NCBI RefSeq assembly: GCF_042682785.1
Contig: NZ_JBHUIB010000003.1
Span: forward strand, 992,001-1,056,000
Direction: 5' to 3'
Source: Thalassotalea_F euphylliae
Lineage (GTDB): Bacteria > Pseudomonadota > Gammaproteobacteria > Enterobacterales > Alteromonadaceae
DNA: 64,000 bases
Shown in pieces: positions 27,373 through 35,431 of the stretch. The notes under the pieces were generated by a model that made no database searches, had not been told where the DNA came from, and saw only the letters and a list, made by a program, of their open reading frames with translations. Within the stretch, counting starts at the first letter, position 1. Every line of letters begins with the position of its first letter. Both the position numbers and the translations under genes were made by a program.

Positions 27373-27923
27373 GCTATTTCTCTGATTCTAGAAACTACAT
27401 CTGTACATAACTCTACATATGAAGAAGCCTGCTCTTGCGATATCAAATGCTGTCGATTTCTCATGATCATTGCTCGAACATTTTGTATCTTTTGGATCTC
27501 TTCTTGAAGCTCTTGATCAAAGCCAAGTTGCTCTCTGACTATCCTCGCATCCTTAACCTTGAGAGGGCGCCGCGCTTCACCTTCCAAGGTGTCGTTGTAT
27601 AGGGCTAGCAGTTCTCTATCCATTAACGCATAAGCTTGGTGTATTACACTGTTTGGAGAGAAGTCAATGTAATTTAGTAAGCGCTCTTCTTCTGCCTCTA
27701 AATCGCCAGGAATTAATTTACCTTCTTCCTCAATTTCAGCAGCCTTTTCAACCACTTCACTCATAGCTTTTGAGAAGGCAATTTCTGTGTCTTTATGCTT
27801 GAACTTTTCTATTCGAGGCAAGATATCATTAACTTTATCTTTTAATAGAACTAGAGATATCAGTACAGTGGTAGGCCAAGCTATTTGAGTGGTCATCTGT
27901 ACTATAAATTCTTTCCAGGTCAA
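27342..27923 (-). CDS. Cassette ORF 2: membrane-anchored coiled-coil protein, unknown
   Basis: 193 residues with a TTG start; GGGAG lies 7 bases upstream, which supports it. One membrane helix near the N-terminus (about 12-27, TQIAWPTTVLISLVLL) is followed by charged, Glu/Lys-rich helices (SKAMSEVVEKAAEIEEEGK, LEAEEERLLNYIDF). The C-terminus is basic and ends QRQSDA. I recognise no domain. The layout resembles many integron-borne unknowns. It ends inside attC-like site 2 and begins right after the core site TGCTAAC at 27941-27947 (GTTAGCA on its strand). Confidence 0.65.
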   Translation of the reverse strand: MTWKEFIVQMTTQIAWPTTVLISLVLLKDKVNDILPRIEKFKHKDTEIAFSKAMSEVVEKAAEIEEEGKLIPGDLEAEEERLLNYIDFSPNSVIHQAYALMDRELLALYNDTLEGEARRPLKVKDARIVREQLGFDQELQEEIQKIQNVRAMIMRNRQHLISQEQASSYVELCTDVVSRIREIAANKQRQSDA

Positions 27924-27940
27924 TTCGATACTCCCTAAGT

Positions 27941-27947
27941 TGCTAAC
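27941..27947 (-). repeat. Integron core-site-like heptamer at the 5' cassette edge
   Basis: TGCTAAC (GTTAGCA on the minus strand) 18 bases before cassette ORF 2. Cassettes join at G|TT in such heptamers, so this marks the likely left edge of the array (attI or the tail of an older attC). Confidence 0.45.
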
Positions 27948-27963
27948 AGTATATTATGTAGAC

Positions 27964-28080
27964 GTCTCAGTAATATCCGTCCACGATTAGCCAGTTAAAT
28001 TACCAGAAATCTACAGTAATTCAATCTGTTAACAACAAAACACAACCAATGATTTGTGTTTTTCAGGATATTACTGAGAC
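27964..28080. repeat. 117-base unit bounded by a perfect 15-base inverted repeat
   Basis: GTCTCAGTAATATCC at 27964-27978 and its exact reverse complement at 28066-28080, 87 bases apart. The short motif AGTAATRTCCG recurs once more in direct orientation at 28086-28096. This resembles a miniature element or the paired ends of a lost insertion sequence. No transposase is inside. It lies between the cassettes and the SUMF1-like gene. Confidence 0.6.
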
Positions 28081-28150
28081 TTCATAGTAATGTCCGCAGC
28101 TAAAAGTAGTATTTACTTAATAATTTCAAACAATTAAAGCGAAAGAATAA

Positions 28151-28181
28151 AATAACTCCGCCCTTCTCAGACGGAGTTATT
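28151..28181 (-). terminator. Terminator after the SUMF1-like gene
   Basis: Perfect 10-base stem AATAACTCCG / CGGAGTTATT around an 11-base loop, followed by TTATT on the minus strand, 18 bases after the stop. Confidence 0.75.
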
Positions 28182-28198
28182 GCTTGAGGTAAGCAAGT

Positions 28199-29908
28199 TT
28201 ATTGAGGCGTAAACGCCAGCCAGTTAAGTTTCCAATTATTGTCTAGTGACTGTAACGTCAGGGTTGTTTCACCTTCTTCAAGATATATGGTTTCACCTTG
28301 TTGTGTTTCCCAGTCGTGGTAACCACCCGTTTTCGTTACCAGTGCTGATGTTTTTTCTTCGCCATTAATCAACACTTTAAACCCTTTGGTGTCTCGTGGA
28401 GTGGCAACACGATAGCTCAGCGCGTAATGCCCTGATTTTTTAATATCAACCGCATATTCCATCGTCGCTGCTTCACCAATACCGCCAAAGCCGGTTAAAT
28501 TAAACTTGCCCGTAGTATCTGAAGTTCTAGTAGCTTTAGTACTAGAGTCTCCGTCATCGATAATAGACGCAGTTGATTCCGCTTCTAATCGCCCAGGTAG
28601 TGATGTTGTTGGTGCATTTGTGGTTACCGTATCGCTGTAGTCACTTTGTTGATGGCGACGTACAGCAACTACTGTGTATTCATATTTTAGCGGGTCAACA
28701 TTCGCATCTTTAAATTGCGTGCCGATAATATTGTCGGCTAGTAATTTAAACATGCCATCTTCAGACACATTTCGGTAAACGCGGTAACTCTCAATGTCTT
28801 TTTCTGGGTTTTTGTCCCAAGTTAGCGTAACCACACTGTCGTCTTGCGAAATGTTCAGGTTTTTAACGGTTTCAGGGTATGGTAACAATGCATCACGTCT
28901 TGCTTGCTCTTGTTGTTGCACGTTTGTTAACTCATGCTCAAAACGCCTAGTCGACAGTGGTTTCCTGTGGTCTGTGTAGTGGGCTTTTTTATCGGCTTTA
29001 CCGTCTAATGCAACTCGAAAACCTTCTACGCCACCTACAAAGTCATCCATTCCACGGCGGTTGCTTATTGGAAAAGTATTCCAATGCCAACTACCGCCAC
29101 GTACCACATGGCGTTTACAGTCACCTTCTAACCATGCTGACCCGTCAGTAGGTGCGCCCTCATAGTTTTTCTGATAGCAATCAGCGAGAAATTCCACAAC
29201 GTTGCTGACCATATCATGTAGGCCAAAGGCGTTAGGTTTATACATACCAACAATACTGGCATAACCAGAATGGTCGACACAGTTCGATTTGCCGTTAAAG
29301 AAGTTAACGTAACTGGTGTTCGAATCGCGCTGAAGAATGTTCTCGCCTGCTAAGTCAGCGGTATTTTCGTATTCACAAACCAGCGTTTGCTCTTTGTCAT
29401 CACCAAAATAAAACTTAGTTGATGTTCCCGCTCTTGCTGCGTATTCCCACTCTGCCTCGCTGGGTAGGCGATAAGGTTTACCCGTTTCTTTAGCTAACCA
29501 TTTTGTGTAGGCATCAGCTGCTTTCCAACCAATACATACCACTGGTTGTAAGTCATTCGTTGTAAGGTCGTTATTTTGCCAATTACCTTTGGTTGTTCCG
29601 ATAAACCAACCATTGAGCTGATGGGTACATTCTTCTGGCATTTTGTAGCCCGTCGCATTAATAAACTGACGAAACTCTTTTACCGTGACTTCATATTTCC
29701 CCATGCTAAATGCCGGTACAGATACTTTATGAATGGGCAGTGTTTCCTCACCATCTTTATCGCCCATGTTAAAGCTCCCAGCCGGAATGTTAACGAGTAT
29801 CGGCTCAATAGGCGCATTGAAATTTTCGCTATCAGGCAAACCAAACGCGACGGATGTATAGCTTGTTGTCGCCAAACACACTGCAAGAAAAAGTTTATTA
29901 ATTTTCAT
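28199..29908 (-). CDS. Secreted SUMF1/FGE-fold protein with FN3- and CBM-like domains
   Basis: 569 residues. Signal peptide to about residue 22. The SUMF1 fold spans about 35-305: VNIPAGSFNMG, GKYEVTVKEFRQFI, YRLPSEAEWEYAARAG, FGLHDMVSNVVEF, RHVVRGGSWH, EGFRVAL. The two catalytic Cys of true formylglycine-generating enzymes are missing from the RGGSW region, so it is not a sulfatase activator of that type. A fibronectin III-like domain (about 345-430) and a carbohydrate-binding-like beta domain (about 440-569) follow. Role unknown; perhaps surface polysaccharide binding. Single gene with terminator. Confidence 0.8.
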   Translation of the reverse strand: MKINKLFLAVCLATTSYTSVAFGLPDSENFNAPIEPILVNIPAGSFNMGDKDGEETLPIHKVSVPAFSMGKYEVTVKEFRQFINATGYKMPEECTHQLNGWFIGTTKGNWQNNDLTTNDLQPVVCIGWKAADAYTKWLAKETGKPYRLPSEAEWEYAARAGTSTKFYFGDDKEQTLVCEYENTADLAGENILQRDSNTSYVNFFNGKSNCVDHSGYASIVGMYKPNAFGLHDMVSNVVEFLADCYQKNYEGAPTDGSAWLEGDCKRHVVRGGSWHWNTFPISNRRGMDDFVGGVEGFRVALDGKADKKAHYTDHRKPLSTRRFEHELTNVQQQEQARRDALLPYPETVKNLNISQDDSVVTLTWDKNPEKDIESYRVYRNVSEDGMFKLLADNIIGTQFKDANVDPLKYEYTVVAVRRHQQSDYSDTVTTNAPTTSLPGRLEAESTASIIDDGDSSTKATRTSDTTGKFNLTGFGGIGEAATMEYAVDIKKSGHYALSYRVATPRDTKGFKVLINGEEKTSALVTKTGGYHDWETQQGETIYLEEGETTLTLQSLDNNWKLNWLAFTPQ

Positions 29909-30385
29909 ATTGTCTTCCTGTAATAAAACACGTCGACAGAGTGAAATGTACTAAGCAGAAATTCTTATTAAAAACCTAGAAAAAGCAAAAAATAGAAAAA
30001 TTATAGAAAAATAAGGATAGTAAAAAATAAAGGTATTTTATTAAATTTCATATAGTTAAACGAAAATTCATAAAATTTAAGCGTTAACTACAAATATTCT
30101 GAGGTGAACCCGTAATCAACGCCAATTTTCAATTATTTTGGGTATCTCAACAGGTATTGGGCTTTAGCCGCTTCATTATATCGCTCAATCAATAATCGAT
30201 GACATTGATAAGTTATCATCGATGATTGAAGATATATTTGCACACTACCCTTTTAGTGACTGATAAAAGTCGCTAGTTCAAATGACTAAACTTTTCATTA
30301 CTTAATAAAAAATTGAGCTACCAGATACTCAAACGGCACCATTAGATGCCTTCTTCAAAATATAAAATTTTAAAAGGAGTTGTGA
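29909..30385. other. 477-base gap, AT-rich, with a gene remnant
   Basis: 29909-30090 is strongly A+T-rich with many A-runs and would hold the promoter of the SUMF1-like gene. 30168-30263 holds the end of a second tetR gene (separate entry). I found no intact ORF in the rest. Confidence 0.6.
30168..30263 (+). pseudogene. Remnant of a second TetR-family gene (last ~30 codons)
   Basis: In one frame it reads LHYIAQSIIDDIDKLSS and onward to HYPFSD and a stop. The intact TetR at 23997-24584 ends KLSSMIEDIFAHYPFA. Over a 57-base stretch only 4 bases differ by my count. An in-frame TAG at 30165 precedes it and no start or DNA-binding part remains. It is either a partial duplication or what is left of a paralogue after deletion. 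Confidence 0.75.
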
Positions 30386-31195
30386 CTAACCAAACACCGT
30401 AATGGTTTGGTGGCTTTTTGCGATAATATCTCCAGCCTTATTCCAAATGTAGGCATCGGTATATCCATAACCACCTTTGGCATAACTTGCATCGCACTGA
30501 TATGCAAACCAATCATTGGGTTTACACGATACGTCGGTATTAACAAATTCAATATACCAACTCATGGTACTAAGTGGTGCGGGGTTATCAAGTTGCTGGG
30601 CAACAGTGGGCGGCCAAGTATCAACCAAACAAATGATATGCGCGTTGGTAATCGTTCTAGGTTCATCTTTGAAACGCATCCAGCCATGAGTATGAGAATC
30701 TTTGCTTCCCGAAAACGGCAGACCACTTTGTTGAAAATCCATATCAAAATTTCGCACAAAGTTTGGCACCATAGCTCCGTCAGGCGCATTCATGATTTCG
30801 CTGTCAGGCTTTGCCATATTGTGTGTTGGCAACTTATTTAACGCTATTTTGCTGTCACGCTTTGCTCCATAGCTAACTTGTTGAAGAACCGCTACTTGTC
30901 CATTTTGAATCGCTTTACTTTGTAACTGAACTACGTTTTTACCTTCTCGCAATACGTCGACCTCAACTTCAAATGGCACATCAGCCAATAAGGGGCCGAT
31001 GAAACTCGTATAAACCGAGTGTAATGATTTGTCGTCGGATACTTTTTGCTCTGTTGCAGCTAAAAGCAAGCCTGCAGATAAACCACCAAACCCTGTCCTT
31101 CCCTGTGTCCACTGCTCTGTAAACTCTGGTTTGGCCGACTTCCCCTCCGATGCTACATATGCTTTGGTAACATCGATCAATTCATCAAACGTCAT
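30386..31195 (-). CDS. Acyl-CoA thioesterase, TesB-like double hotdog
   Basis: 269 residues, no signal peptide. Two hotdog repeats: WTQGRTGFGGLSAGLLLAATEQ (about 28-49; first helix) and FQQSGLPFSG ... SHTHGWMRF in the second half, followed by LVDTWPPTVAQQL, the conserved catalytic-side segment of 4HBT_3/TesB proteins. It would hydrolyse acyl-CoA thioesters in the cytoplasm. The acyl-CoA synthetase at 32378 gives a likely fatty-acid context, though a 64-base gap and another gene lie between. Confidence 0.82.
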   Translation of the reverse strand: MTFDELIDVTKAYVASEGKSAKPEFTEQWTQGRTGFGGLSAGLLLAATEQKVSDDKSLHSVYTSFIGPLLADVPFEVEVDVLREGKNVVQLQSKAIQNGQVAVLQQVSYGAKRDSKIALNKLPTHNMAKPDSEIMNAPDGAMVPNFVRNFDMDFQQSGLPFSGSKDSHTHGWMRFKDEPRTITNAHIICLVDTWPPTVAQQLDNPAPLSTMSWYIEFVNTDVSCKPNDWFAYQCDASYAKGGYGYTDAYIWNKAGDIIAKSHQTITVFG

Positions 31196-31258
31196 TTATA
31201 TTTTCCATCACCTTAATTTTATTAAATAAAATTCAATAGACTTTTTATTTATCACTTA

Positions 31259-32092
31259 CTATTGGTTGGGGTATCGAAGCTTGTATTGCACGTTGGCTGC
31301 ACGGTTGTACTTCTCAAGTAAGCTGCTGTTTTCTTTACGCTCATGAAGTTTAACCAGATCTATTTTTAATTGGCCTGCGTTTCCAAATTGGCTAGCAAAA
31401 GTGCCCATCATTGGTGATTCAAATGTGCCATCAGTGAGTAGTTCTAATACATGATTACCAAATTGAAATGCTTCATATTCGTTCAGCAAGGTTAAAAAGT
31501 CGCTAAACGATGCTCCTTTTAGATTGCTTTGGGTTTCAAACGCGCTTTTATACCCTTGGGCAAGTATTGAAGTTTCGCTATACGCTAACTGGAATTGATA
31601 CGCGTGACGTGTTTCATGAAGCAAAAAGGCAAGTGGCGCGTACACGTCCATTTCTTTAAGCAATTTAGGGTTTAAGTACACTAGGCCACTGCCTGGCGAG
31701 CGCACATCAAATACAAAATTTACCGCGCGTTTTGGGTAAAGCGTATTGTTGATAACCAATTCAGGAGGTGTAATCCCCATCGTTCTGCATTCAATCTCAA
31801 ACACTTGAGGCAAAAGTGCCATGCGCTCTTCAAAACTTAGCGTTTCCCATGCCTGCAGTTGTTTAAACAATTCGGTATTGGCTTTAAGCGCTTCAAAGAC
31901 GGCTTTAGCATCTTGCTCTCGTTTCTTGTGAGCTTGCTCAAGCCATGCCTGATTTACATCTGACACGGCATACGCTGACGGGTTTTCAGCTTGGAGAGTT
32001 GGATTTGCGTAAAACTTTTTAGGATCTGCCTGCGTTACAACCGAAAAGCTTGTTGCGCTCAGCAGGCTAAGCCAAAAAACCGCTTTGTTCAT
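31259..32092 (-). CDS. Secreted protein with an HExxH motif, likely zinc metallopeptidase-like
   Basis: 277 residues. Signal peptide to about residue 22 (SATSFSVVTQA). Zinc-binding HETRH at 159-163 (FLLHETRHAYQFQLAYSE) and a later helix with NEYEAFQFGN (Glu 205 and 207), a possible third ligand as in gluzincin-type enzymes. A preceding strand FVFDVRSPGSGLVYLNPKLL fits the edge strand of such folds. I do not recognise the family, so activity is inference. Upstream of the thioesterase on the same strand. Confidence 0.65.
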   Translation of the reverse strand: MNKAVFWLSLLSATSFSVVTQADPKKFYANPTLQAENPSAYAVSDVNQAWLEQAHKKREQDAKAVFEALKANTELFKQLQAWETLSFEERMALLPQVFEIECRTMGITPPELVINNTLYPKRAVNFVFDVRSPGSGLVYLNPKLLKEMDVYAPLAFLLHETRHAYQFQLAYSETSILAQGYKSAFETQSNLKGASFSDFLTLLNEYEAFQFGNHVLELLTDGTFESPMMGTFASQFGNAGQLKIDLVKLHERKENSSLLEKYNRAANVQYKLRYPNQ

Positions 32093-32306
32093 GGGTATTC
32101 CTTGGTACTAGTCAATTTAACGTTATGAGCCTATGTGACGCATTTAAACATTGCGCATTACTCGGCATAACGACATGCTTCGAATTTTATCGCATCAACT
32201 GGTTGGAAAGCTAATGGTTCCGTGACGTATTGAATGATGCTGACCTGACCTATCAGACCTAAGCGTACATATTAAAATACACACTGTTATTGGTGGGTAG
32301 AGTCGC

Positions 32307-32336
32307 AGTAGCAACAAACCAAATAGGTTTGCTACT
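32307..32336 (-). other. Imperfect hairpin downstream of the acyl-CoA synthetase gene
   Basis: AGTAGCAA..AACC pairs with GGTTTGCTACT with a bulge, around AAATA. There is no T-run after it, so it is a weak terminator at best, or an mRNA end structure. Confidence 0.35.
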
Positions 32337-32377
32337 ACTGCTTTGGGGAGACGTTTACTAGGTATTTGAGCGCTGTG

Positions 32378-34402
32378 TTAACTTATGTATTCAATGCAGT
32401 AATGTAGTGCAAAGTTAGCTAATGCGTCGTCTATATCGTTTTGCACCTTATCAGGCTGGTTGTAAACGTTAATTGTTGCCAATATGCCATGCTGTTTACT
32501 TGGGCGAGCCTCTACACCAGCTATATGCTCAACATCGGTCAATGCCGTTTTAATAACAGACTCTACTTGAAAGCAATTTAACTGCGGCTTGAAGATTTTC
32601 CCTATTGCTGTTGTTGGCATATCATCAAGAACAATGACTTGTTTAGGGGTCGCAGCGCGCTCTTGAATATGCTCTGTCACAAATGAGAGTACGCTTTCTC
32701 CGCTCACGTTGTGATTCTCTTTTAATGTGACATAAAGCACCGGAACTTCGCCAGCGTATGCATCTGGGCGCCCTACTGCCGCAGCAAGCGAAACATCGGG
32801 GTGCTTTGATGCCGTATCTTCGATCATTTTAGGGTCGATATTATGGCCGCCACGGATAATGAGTTCTTTTTGACGTCCTGCCAACGCTAGATAGCCATAT
32901 TTGTCGAGGCGACCTAAGTCACCTGTGCGGAAATAACGTTTGCCTGTCGAGTCTACTAGCCAACTTTGGTCGTTGTGGCTCTGCTCAAGATAGCCTTTAA
33001 AAATATTGGGGCCAGAAACAACAATTTCACCCACTTGATCGGTATCGCAAAAGCCAACTAAGTTTCCTGATTCATCAATGTCTGCAATCTGTAAATCCAA
33101 CAATGGCAAAGGCAAACCTACCGACTGCCGCACAGCATTATCTTTAATTGGCATCAACGTGCTTACTGCGGTTGTTTCTGTCGCGCCATAGCCTTCAATA
33201 AGGGGAACTTTAGTCAGCTGACTAAACTTATGCTTGAGCGCTGGAGATAAAGGCGCTGCACCGCTGATTGCTATCTTCAGCGAAATATCCAAGTCCTTTG
33301 TATCTGACATTTCACTGAGTTGCTCAACTATGCTGGCATATACGGTTGGCACTGCCATCATGATTGAAACATTAAAATGATTCAAAAGTGTGAGTAAATT
33401 GGGCACCACTTCCGCGCTACGAAACCCTGCTGGCCCAGTCATTAAAATGGTTGCACCTTTGGTGATGGATCCAAGACCGGTCGCATTAGCAGCATTGACG
33501 TGAAATATCGGTAAGCCAACGAGCATGGTATCGCCCTGCTCAGTTGGCAATACCAAGTTAACTTGAGCGGCATTGCTTAACTGGTTTAAATGACTTTGCA
33601 TAGCAAGTTTGGGCAGGCCTGTTGTGCCGCCTGTGTGAAAGTATGCCGCAGTATCTTGCTGCGACGGAGGCTCACACGCTAGGTGATTACTACTGACCTT
33701 TTCCAGGAGCTGATGAAAACCATACACAGGCACACTTCCTGAGCTATGGTCGTCATCGCCGAACAAACTAATGACCGCTTTTAGACTCGGTACTTTATCC
33801 TTAATCGCCATCACTTTCGGCCAGATATCGCTGCCCGGCACAGGGCCAAGCGCTATAAGTACTTCACTTTGCGCGGAACTCATTATTTCGGCAATAATAT
33901 CTGATTCCAACATCGGGTTTATTGGGTTCGCAATACCTGCGGTTTCCGCCCCCCACAATGCACTGTAGGTTTCAGGGAAATTAGGGAGTAATAAACTGGT
34001 GACACCACCTTGGCTGAGTGACAGGTGTTTAAGCGCATTGGCTACTTGTGTTACCTGCGAAGCAAGCTGTTTATAGGTGATTTCACGGTAAGGTTGTGCA
34101 AATGTTTTGCCCTTTAGCAACTTGATTGCTTGATGAATAGCACGTTGCTTAAAAGGTATATTTTTCGGACCTAAAGCGTTGCCGTTCAATATGTATTTTA
34201 TCGCGACACTGTCACCAAAACTTGTGGCTGCTTGCTGAATGGCGTGGTAAACCGATGGTGGCAATTGGTCTGCATTAATTTGACTGGCATCTATTGAGGG
34301 CCTTGCTACTTCATCAGTGAGGTTGTCGGCTGGCTGATCAGTTCTTGTGGCGGACAGCTCTTTTTCTTGGCTGCTTTTTAAAGCTTCAGATTGAATCTGC
34401 AC
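32378..34402 (-). CDS. Fatty-acyl-CoA synthetase (AMP-binding family)
   Basis: 674 residues, somewhat long because of an N-terminal extension (about 45 residues) and a C-terminal tail. ATP-binding loop YFHTGGTTGLPKLAMQSH (about 255), GYGATET, and YFRTGDLGRLDKYGYLALAGRQKELIIRGGHNIDPKMIE mark the class. The catalytic Lys is in TAIGKIFKPQL near the C-terminal domain. It activates a carboxylic acid, probably medium or long chain, to CoA. Divergent from the LysR gene at 34505, which probably controls it. Confidence 0.88.
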   Translation of the reverse strand: MQIQSEALKSSQEKELSATRTDQPADNLTDEVARPSIDASQINADQLPPSVYHAIQQAATSFGDSVAIKYILNGNALGPKNIPFKQRAIHQAIKLLKGKTFAQPYREITYKQLASQVTQVANALKHLSLSQGGVTSLLLPNFPETYSALWGAETAGIANPINPMLESDIIAEIMSSAQSEVLIALGPVPGSDIWPKVMAIKDKVPSLKAVISLFGDDDHSSGSVPVYGFHQLLEKVSSNHLACEPPSQQDTAAYFHTGGTTGLPKLAMQSHLNQLSNAAQVNLVLPTEQGDTMLVGLPIFHVNAANATGLGSITKGATILMTGPAGFRSAEVVPNLLTLLNHFNVSIMMAVPTVYASIVEQLSEMSDTKDLDISLKIAISGAAPLSPALKHKFSQLTKVPLIEGYGATETTAVSTLMPIKDNAVRQSVGLPLPLLDLQIADIDESGNLVGFCDTDQVGEIVVSGPNIFKGYLEQSHNDQSWLVDSTGKRYFRTGDLGRLDKYGYLALAGRQKELIIRGGHNIDPKMIEDTASKHPDVSLAAAVGRPDAYAGEVPVLYVTLKENHNVSGESVLSFVTEHIQERAATPKQVIVLDDMPTTAIGKIFKPQLNCFQVESVIKTALTDVEHIAGVEARPSKQHGILATINVYNQPDKVQNDIDDALANFALHYCIEYIS

Positions 34403-34504
34403 TACTGTGTCCCTCTTCCATTTACTATTTTCTAAACAATTGACTTCAGTCTACAAAGCCATAATATAAACTCAAATGATGCTAAATAATCAACATATAT
34501 AAAT

Positions 34505-35431
34505 ATGCTTCATAGTAAAATCGACTTAAATTTATTTACCGTGCTGCTAGAAGTTTATCAGCAAGGTTCAATTACAGCGGCAGCTGAAAAGCTACATATT
34601 ACACAGCCTGCAGTAAGCCATTCGTTAGCAAAGCTGCGAGAGAAATTTAACGATCCCTTGTTTATTCGGCATGGACGCAAAATGATGCCATCGCCAACCT
34701 GCCAAACCATTATGCCGCAAATTATTGAGTCGCTGGCTAACCTTGAGGCAACGTTAGTGCCCAATACAAGCTTTGATATCACACAGCATCACAAAGAGAT
34801 AAAACTGGGGTTGAGAGATATTCTGGAATCACTTTTCTTCCCACCTCTTGTCACCGATTTAGTCACGAATACACCGAATATAAAAATACGTAGTCGGCAA
34901 ATCAGTCACCTTGAAATGGAGCAATTACTGACTGAGCAGGCAATAGATATTGTGATTGATGTGTTGGTACCCACCAGTGAAAAAATTAACAGCAAATTCG
35001 TGTGCAACGAGCACTTCTCGCTGGTTTGCCGGCCCGACCACCCTATTCTTAAAGCACCAACAATAGAAAACTATCAACGATACCCTCACGGAATAGTGTC
35101 ATTAAAAGGTTCAACCGTAGATATTGTGGATATGGCCTTAGCCAAGCATGGTGTGTCGCGTAATGTCGCGCTTAGGTGCGAACACTACTTTGCCGCGGCC
35201 AGCGTTGCATGTCGTTGTGACATGTTATTGACCATGCCGAATGCTTACGCAAATACTTTGAAAGGAAAACTGCCGATTGTGGTATCACCCTTGCCTTTTG
35301 AAGTGCCATTGCTACCGGTGCATATGTATTGGCATCAACAAAACGATGATGATCAAATTAATCAATGGATGCGGGAAAAGCTGTTCAGCATTGCTGATCA
35401 ACTTTTCCCAATGAACACAACAACTAACTAG
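34505..35431 (+). CDS. LysR-family transcriptional regulator
   Basis: 308 residues. The winged helix lies in residues 5-65 (LFTVLLEVYQQGSITAAAEKLHITQPAVSHSLAKLREKFNDPLFIRHGRKMMPS). The rest is a periplasmic-binding-like effector domain. ATG start. Divergent from the acyl-CoA synthetase gene with a 102-base shared region holding TTGACT (34440-34445) and TATAAA (34465-34470). Its stop overlaps the TonB receptor gene by 4 bases. It may regulate both neighbours. Effector unknown. Confidence 0.9.
   Translation: MLHSKIDLNLFTVLLEVYQQGSITAAAEKLHITQPAVSHSLAKLREKFNDPLFIRHGRKMMPSPTCQTIMPQIIESLANLEATLVPNTSFDITQHHKEIKLGLRDILESLFFPPLVTDLVTNTPNIKIRSRQISHLEMEQLLTEQAIDIVIDVLVPTSEKINSKFVCNEHFSLVCRPDHPILKAPTIENYQRYPHGIVSLKGSTVDIVDMALAKHGVSRNVALRCEHYFAAASVACRCDMLLTMPNAYANTLKGKLPIVVSPLPFEVPLLPVHMYWHQQNDDDQINQWMREKLFSIADQLFPMNTTTN

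Noticed and set aside
27924..28198. A full insertion sequence beside the cassettes
   Set aside because: The 117-base unit has inverted ends but no transposase frame; only a MITE or scar is possible.
28199..29908. Functional formylglycine-generating enzyme
   Set aside because: The catalytic Cys residues are absent from the RGGSW region and no sulfatase gene is near.
29576..29923. 115-residue plus-strand frame opposite the SUMF1-like gene
   Set aside because: Shadow frame of a well-supported gene; no start signal and no recognisable domain.
24715..30263. Genomic island or prophage
   Set aside because: No integrase, tRNA target or phage gene is visible; only the cassette pair and remnants support mobility.
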